Origin: Actinomycetes bacterium
GTDB taxonomy: Bacteria; Actinomycetota; Acidimicrobiia; Acidimicrobiales; JAJYXR01
Direction: 5' to 3'
Assembly (NCBI GenBank): GCA_021801525.1
Contig: JAJYXW010000105.1
Location: 1-39,362 of the forward strand
Length of the DNA: 39,362 nt
The position numbers were made by a program, and so were the translations under genes. A model generated the notes under the pieces. It was not told the DNA's origin. It did no database searches and saw only the letters and a program-made list of their open reading frames with translations. The stretch's first letter is position 1. The number at the start of each line of letters is the position of its first letter. Below are positions 34,695 through 39,362 of the stretch, piece after piece.

Positions 34695-37149
34695 GCCCGG
34701 GGCTGGTTGCCCACAGCCTGCGGGCGCCAGCGGAGTTGCGCTCATGGTCGTGAGCCTCGCTGCCGGGCTGGGAGCGGCCCGGCTGGTGGCCGGCTGGGCG
34801 AGCGCGGAGGTGCTGGTGCCTGTGGGGCTCGGGATTGTCGCCGGGCACGGCGTGCTCACCTTCTTGCGCCGCTGGAGCGCCGTGGTTGCCCTGGCGGTGT
34901 CGCTCGCGGCGGTGGTGGTCGTGGCGACCTTGGCGGTAGAACCCTCGCTCGCCACGCGGATCCTCGACGCAGATGCTCCCCGGATCGTCTACGCGCAGCT
35001 CGCGCTCGCTCGCCGGGTCATATCGTCACACCCCACACCGCTGCCGCGCGTGGCGGGAGTAGTGCTCGTGATAGCACTGGTGAGCGGCTTCCTGGCAGTA
35101 GCGACGCGGGCCATCTGGGCAGCCATGGAGACCGCAGCTCGGCCTATGCGCCGCCCGCTCGCTGCGCTGGTCCCGAGCTTCGCTCTGTTGTGCTATTCCT
35201 CCCTGTTCAGCTCGGGAGCCGCGCGGCTGCTCGCTGCTAGTGCCTACGTGGGCGCCGCCATGGCGTTCGTCGCGATCGCAGACCAGGCTGGTGCGTTCCC
35301 CGGGGGCACGGTTTCATCGCAAACTTGGAGCAATGGCCGGCTCCAGGGTGCGTCCCCCGATCGGGGTGCGTCCCCCGGCCGGGGAGTTTCCTCCAGTAGG
35401 GGGATGGGCCGGCTCGGGGCTGCCATCGGGGCTGGAGCGGTGGCACTGGCAGTTGCGCTGGCGGCAAGCCCCGTGTTTGCCGGTGTCGAGCTGAGCGCGT
35501 TCCCCGCCCACCGGTCTTATCGCCCAGCGCAGATCTCAGGCGTGAAGAGCGGTGTGGCAGAGGTGACCGGTCTCGACCTTATCGACAGGCTCTCGGCATC
35601 GAAGCTGTCGGCATCGGGCGAGACGATGTTCAGCGCAGTATCACCGTTTCCCACCTACTGGCAGGTCGCAACGCTCACTCGCTTCGACGGCACAGCCTGG
35701 ACTCCACCTGCGGGCCTCGCTGCCATCGAGGCAGACAGAATGCCAGGAACATCCCCAGGAGCACGAGCGCCAAGTGGCGAGAGGGTGGGGAGGGCCAGCA
35801 CCCGACCGCTGCTCCCTGGTCCGCCGGTGCTCCCTGGACCGCCGATTGGCAACAGCTTCCAGGTGGAGGTGACGACGGCGCACTTGGCGAGCGCTCTCCT
35901 GGCGCTGCCACCGGGAACGCTGTCGGTCCGAGCCAGCGGCACATCACGGGTGCCTGGGTTCGGCTTCGCCACCGAGACGGTGCTCGGGCCCGGCACCTCG
36001 TACAGCGCGTTGGTGGGAGCTCCCCAGGCGCTCTCGCGCTCGGCTGCATTACCTCGCTCCAAGGCGCTCGCCTACTACCTTGCGTTGCCGCGGCTGCCTC
36101 GCGTCGTGGGCAGCATCGCGAGGCGTGTAGTGGCTGGGGCTGCCACGCCCCTGGCCAAGGCCGAGGACCTCGTGAACTGGTTCCGCTCGGGACGCTTCAG
36201 GTACAGCCTGGACCCGCCCCGGGCCGCCGGGAACCCGCTCGTCTCTTTCCTCACGGTCACGAGGACCGGGTACTGCCAGCAGTTCGCCGGCGCCTACGCG
36301 GTCCTGGCACGCGAGGTTGGGTTGCCCAGCCGGGTGGCCGTCGGGTTCGCTCCGGGGACCAGAACGGGGAGCGGAACCTGGCTCGTAAGCGGTGCTGACG
36401 CCCATGTGTGGCCTGAGGTCTACCTGGGGCCGGATGTCGGTTGGACTCCGGTGGAGCCGACGCCGGGGGTGGCGAGCACCGAGCCGGTACCGGCGGGTGT
36501 CATCGTGCCAGCGGGTTCCACTACCGAGAACCCGGGTCATGGCTGCGGGTACGGCTGCCCTGGGTTCACCACGACCACCGTGCCTTTTACTCCGGGGACA
36601 GCGGGCACGAAGCCTGGCGTCGCCACGCCTCGCGTGCATCGGGGCGGTGGACAGGGGCGTGGGGGAGGTCCGGGCCGGGCGCCTGTCCCTGTACGAGGAG
36701 GTGGCTGGCTGGCTGGGCTGCCCGCATGGATGGCGGCGCTGCTCGCCATAGGCGGGTTGTTGGTCGCGGCGCTGCTGGTCGGATGGGTAGCCCTCGCCCG
36801 GCGGCGCTCTTCCTTCGGATCGCTGCGGCTCTGGCGCTCGCTCCGGGGTTCGCGCTCGCTCCGGCGCCGCGGTGCCCGGAGACGGCCATGGTGGGGGCCG
36901 CGCGAGGAGGTGCTGGCGAGCTTCGAGGAGGCGGAGTCGATCCTGGCTAAGCAAGGCGCTGGCCGGTCGCAAGGCGAGACCCCCCTCGAGCACGCGGATC
37001 GCGTGGGGGAGCTGGGCGGTGCCGGCTATCGCGCCCTTGCCGAGCTCGCGACCAGGGCAGGATTCTCCGCCGATGCCTGGGAGCCCGAGGAGGCAGAGCA
37101 CGCCAGGCGCCTGGCGGCTTCGGTGAGGGAGACGCTGGCCGCCCGCTAG
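34633..37149 (+). CDS. Transglutaminase-like membrane protein (TgpA/DUF3488 type)
   Basis: 838 residues. After a repeat-derived N-terminus come about seven membrane helices (residues ~35-270). The extracytoplasmic transglutaminase core follows, with Cys in RTGYCQQFAGAYAVLAREVGLP, His in GADAHVWPEVYLG and Asp-position GWTPVEPTP. A Gly/Pro-rich linker leads to a last helix (AWMAALLAIGGLLVAALLVGWVAL) and a cytosolic tail of DUF4129 type (ESILAKQGAGRSQGETPLEH). Family members process or crosslink surface proteins and are encoded with moxR and DUF58. The GTG start overlaps the DUF58 stop. Confidence 0.9.
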   Translation: MNVLGGGGQLNVPGPGGQLNVPGAGCPQPAGASGVALMVVSLAAGLGAARLVAGWASAEVLVPVGLGIVAGHGVLTFLRRWSAVVALAVSLAAVVVVATLAVEPSLATRILDADAPRIVYAQLALARRVISSHPTPLPRVAGVVLVIALVSGFLAVATRAIWAAMETAARPMRRPLAALVPSFALLCYSSLFSSGAARLLAASAYVGAAMAFVAIADQAGAFPGGTVSSQTWSNGRLQGASPDRGASPGRGVSSSRGMGRLGAAIGAGAVALAVALAASPVFAGVELSAFPAHRSYRPAQISGVKSGVAEVTGLDLIDRLSASKLSASGETMFSAVSPFPTYWQVATLTRFDGTAWTPPAGLAAIEADRMPGTSPGARAPSGERVGRASTRPLLPGPPVLPGPPIGNSFQVEVTTAHLASALLALPPGTLSVRASGTSRVPGFGFATETVLGPGTSYSALVGAPQALSRSAALPRSKALAYYLALPRLPRVVGSIARRVVAGAATPLAKAEDLVNWFRSGRFRYSLDPPRAAGNPLVSFLTVTRTGYCQQFAGAYAVLAREVGLPSRVAVGFAPGTRTGSGTWLVSGADAHVWPEVYLGPDVGWTPVEPTPGVASTEPVPAGVIVPAGSTTENPGHGCGYGCPGFTTTTVPFTPGTAGTKPGVATPRVHRGGGQGRGGGPGRAPVPVRGGGWLAGLPAWMAALLAIGGLLVAALLVGWVALARRRSSFGSLRLWRSLRGSRSLRRRGARRRPWWGPREEVLASFEEAESILAKQGAGRSQGETPLEHADRVGELGGAGYRALAELATRAGFSADAWEPEEAEHARRLAASVRETLAAR

Positions 37150-37389
37150 GAACCGCGGCAGGTCACGGCAACCGAGGCAGGTCACGGCAGGGACGGTCCG
37201 TGAGCTCTTTCATGGGTGAAGCCGCCAGCCCCCTCGGCGCGACCTTGATGGAACCGGCGTGCCCACCTGGGCGTCAATGCAGTGTCGAGGATCGGCTGGC
37301 TGGCCATGTGGCGCACCGCTCGAGTGGCGTACCGGTCGAGTGGCGCGCCGGTCGAGTGGCGCGCAGAGCCACGACGCCAAGGAGGCAAC
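37150..37389 (+). other. Gap with two short tandem repeats upstream of the propeller lipoprotein gene
   Basis: 240 bp with no convincing gene. It contains a 19-bp direct repeat (GGCAGGTCACGGCA core, 37152-37189) and a 16-bp repeat in three copies (GCGTACCGGTCGAGTG type, 37311-37358). The AAGGAGG ribosome site of the next gene is at 37379-37385. No clear TANNNT box sits at leaderless distance. Confidence 0.6.
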
Positions 37390-39362
37390 ATGGGCGAGGG
37401 CGGCAACAATGCAAGGCTGGTACCGGCGAGGCGAGGAGTCGCGGCGTCCTTGGCCGCTTGCGTCCTATGTGCAGGTGCGTTGCTCGGTTGCGCCACGCAG
37501 GCTGCAAGGGGGGCAGCGCATCGGTCACGCGTAATGAGCGCGCCCGGCTGGCAGGCGAGCCTTTCCTTCGACGGTCCTCTCGCGTCGGTGTCGTGCGCCT
37601 CGGCGAGCCACTGCGTAGCGGTAGGCGGCTCGGGCTTGGCCGGGAGCTCTCATGGCGTCGTGCGTGTCCTGGTGACGACCGACGGCGGGTCGACCTGGTC
37701 CGCGGCGAGCGTCCCCAGGTTGGTTGGCTCCCTCCGTAGCGTGTCATGCACCACGGCCGGGCTCTGTGTGGCCGTGGGGGCCGCAAGTGCGACTAGCAGC
37801 CTCGAGTCGGCCCTGCAGGGTGGTTTCCCCCCCTCAGCGTTGCTTCCGGTGATCGTGTCCAGCACCAACGGTGGGGCGACGTGGAGCCGCGACAGCCTTC
37901 CCCGTGCGCTTATCGGTTCTGGCTCGACCGGGACGTTGCTGTCCGACGTGTCGTGCGCGTCTGCCAGGTTCTGCATGGTTGGCGGGTCTCGGGAGGTGCG
38001 CACCGCCGGTGGAGAGGGAGCACTCGTCGTTGTAAGCACCGACGGGGGCGCTTCCTGGTTGCTGCGGCCACAGACCTCGGCGCTCGGTTCCTTTTCCTCG
38101 CTGGCCTGCCCCGGGGTGGACACATGTCTTGGCACAGGAGCGGGACGGGGAACCAACAGGTTCGGGTCCGCTCCCTACGTGATCGTCGCGACGACGAGCG
38201 GAGGGGCTGCCTGGAGGGTCCAGGCGGAGTCGGGTTCGCCCGAGACGATCGCATGCTCGAGCACTTCGGACTGCACGGCGCTCGGCGCGACGGTGTCGGC
38301 CACCACCGACGGGGGTGCGAGTTGGAGGAGGGTGGGCAATGGGATCGCTGCACTGCCTGGCTATTCTCCATCGGGTCAGGGTGCCAGCTCGCTCTCGTGC
38401 CCAAGCGCCTCGTTCTGCGTGGCGGGCCTGGCGAACGGGCTGGCCGTCACCACCGACGGGGGCAGCTCGTGGACCCTTCCGGCGTTGGCGCCGCAGGTGA
38501 GCTCCGTCACGTCGGTGTCGTGCGCGAGCGCGTCCGCGTGCACTGCCACAGGTAGCGCCGGGATGGGAGCCGCTCTCCTCGGCAGCACCGACGGGGGGAG
38601 TACCTGGAGCATCGAGGACGCTGCATCCAGCACTTACGGACTGACCGGAGCATCGTGCGCGAGCGCTTCTGCGTGCATGGTCGTGGGTGGGAGCACGGTA
38701 GAAGGCACCTCGGACGGAGGCGCCTCGTGGAATGCCGTGGCTCTGCCGAGCGGGCAGGCGGCCGGGCACGTCTACTTCCGCGCCGTATCGTGCGGATCGG
38801 CGTCGTCGTGCGTGGCAGTGGGCGGGACCGAGCCGTCGGCCCAGGTGCCGGGTTCCACGGCGGTGGTCGACGTCGGCTCGCCAGCTGGAACGGTCTTGCG
38901 ATCCCTGCCCGTGCCCGGCGGAGCGGTGACGCTCTGGGCGGTGTCGTGCGCCGGGGCAGGAACCTGCGTGGCTCTCGGCCAGTCGCTCGACGGCGCACCG
39001 GTCGTCGTGGTGAGCGCCGACGGCGGTCTGAGCTGGTCGAGCGTGGCAGTGCCAGCCGGGGTCGTCCAAGTCGTCTCTGTGTCTTGTGCCTCGGCGGCGG
39101 ACTGCGTCCTGGTCGCCGACGCCGTGCGATCTCCGAGCAAGTATTACTACTTCGGAAAGCCGGGCATCGTGCTCGCCAGTACCGACGGGGGCGTCGCGTG
39201 GGTGAGGCGTGGTCTTCTCGCCCTACCCGGTGGGACGTCGGGCAAGGGAGGTGGGAGCCTCGATCCCACCTCGGTTTCGTGCGGCACGCCAGAGGACTGC
39301 GTGGCAACCGGCTTCAACGGCCCCGGAGTGCTCTACAGCACCGACGGGGGCGCGACGTGGAT
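37390..39362 (+). CDS. Asp-box beta-propeller lipoprotein with C-X5-C repeats, 3' end outside the window
   Basis: ATG 37390, preceded by AAGGAGG, opens a frame that stays open to the window end (657 codons). A signal sequence (basic ARLVPARRG, then VAASLAACVLCAGALLGC) ends in a lipobox LLGC, so the protein is probably a membrane-anchored lipoprotein. The rest consists of about 12 repeats, each with a VSCASAS-C-type motif (always C-X5-C followed by a small, mostly Val/Gly-rich strand) and, in 11 places, an Asp box (STDGGASW, TTDGGSSW, and similar). Each Cys pair may form a disulfide within a blade. Twelve blades exceed a single propeller, so two tandem propellers are likely. Related to BNR/Ycf48-like repeats; no catalytic assignment. 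Confidence 0.85.
   Translation, partial: MGEGGNNARLVPARRGVAASLAACVLCAGALLGCATQAARGAAHRSRVMSAPGWQASLSFDGPLASVSCASASHCVAVGGSGLAGSSHGVVRVLVTTDGGSTWSAASVPRLVGSLRSVSCTTAGLCVAVGAASATSSLESALQGGFPPSALLPVIVSSTNGGATWSRDSLPRALIGSGSTGTLLSDVSCASARFCMVGGSREVRTAGGEGALVVVSTDGGASWLLRPQTSALGSFSSLACPGVDTCLGTGAGRGTNRFGSAPYVIVATTSGGAAWRVQAESGSPETIACSSTSDCTALGATVSATTDGGASWRRVGNGIAALPGYSPSGQGASSLSCPSASFCVAGLANGLAVTTDGGSSWTLPALAPQVSSVTSVSCASASACTATGSAGMGAALLGSTDGGSTWSIEDAASSTYGLTGASCASASACMVVGGSTVEGTSDGGASWNAVALPSGQAAGHVYFRAVSCGSASSCVAVGGTEPSAQVPGSTAVVDVGSPAGTVLRSLPVPGGAVTLWAVSCAGAGTCVALGQSLDGAPVVVVSADGGLSWSSVAVPAGVVQVVSVSCASAADCVLVADAVRSPSKYYYFGKPGIVLASTDGGVAWVRRGLLALPGGTSGKGGGSLDPTSVSCGTPEDCVATGFNGPGVLYSTDGGATW

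Noticed and set aside
1..39362. tRNA, rRNA, riboswitch, prophage or toxin-antitoxin loci
   Set aside because: I looked for T-arm GTTCGAnTC contexts, rRNA-like stretches, recombinases and small paired ORFs on both strands and found nothing supportable.

Overview
The window is high-GC, gene-dense chromosomal DNA that looks actinobacterial. Evidence for this: GTG starts are common, genes butt together or overlap by 1-4 bp, there is a PPOX/F420-type split-barrel protein, a MoxR-DUF58-transglutaminase operon, DUF6295 and DUF6941 proteins, and TANNNT -10 boxes lying 6-9 bp before start codons (leaderless transcription). An Acidimicrobiia-like lineage is my guess; the sequence does not prove it. No rRNA, tRNA, CRISPR array, integrase, transposase or prophage gene was seen. 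Both ends cut through genes for secreted beta-propeller proteins. Layout: 1-1250 is the 5' part of a secreted Asp-box propeller (minus). 1407-1576 is an inverted-repeat element with a central hairpin, and a solo third copy of its arm lies at 27795-27824. 1705-3570 holds DUF6295, a dienelactone hydrolase and an SRPBCC protein. 3586-6562 is a quinone-type group: a UbiA-like membrane protein, a UbiE/MenG-type methyltransferase and, divergently, a geranylgeranyl-reductase-type flavoprotein. 6456-8627 holds MarR, YceI and a TIGR03084 protein. 8639-10481 holds an atypical Lgt homologue and an SDR preceded by a 15-codon leader ORF. 10530-14682 holds an unknown protein, a PPOX protein, a second dienelactone hydrolase, a DUF885-type metallopeptidase and a double split-barrel protein. 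14862-23550 contains three proteins matching late ethylmalonyl-CoA-pathway enzymes (CitE-like malyl-CoA lyase, methylsuccinyl-CoA dehydrogenase with its N-terminal extension, MaoC mesaconyl-CoA hydratase), interspersed with an OafA-type acyltransferase, a methyltransferase, DUF6941 and a GT-C-like membrane protein. 23578-26504 holds an epoxide-hydrolase-like protein, an MBL hydrolase that probably starts at CTG, a flavin reductase and an RmlC-like epimerase. 26660-30106 holds a second 15-codon leader ORF, a RodZ-C-like membrane protein and oligopeptidase B. 30186-32145 is an isolated sufB with a small Cys-rich partner. 32396-37149 is moxR-DUF58-transglutaminase. From 37390 on there is an Asp-box/C-X5-C repeat lipoprotein. 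Three signals are not explained by ordinary annotation. First, two homologous 15-residue leader ORFs (MTSxTAGA...PG..) sit before unrelated genes, each with its stop codon overlapping the next start (TGATG). Second, short tandem repeats recur across gene ends and junctions (yceI, the lgt/TIGR03084 convergence, citE, sufB, DUF58/transglutaminase), and in-frame repeats expand linkers inside genes. Third, there is the 170-bp inverted-repeat element. The leaderless promoter rule (TANNNT, then 6-9 nt, then start codon) holds for about a dozen genes and was used to choose starts.
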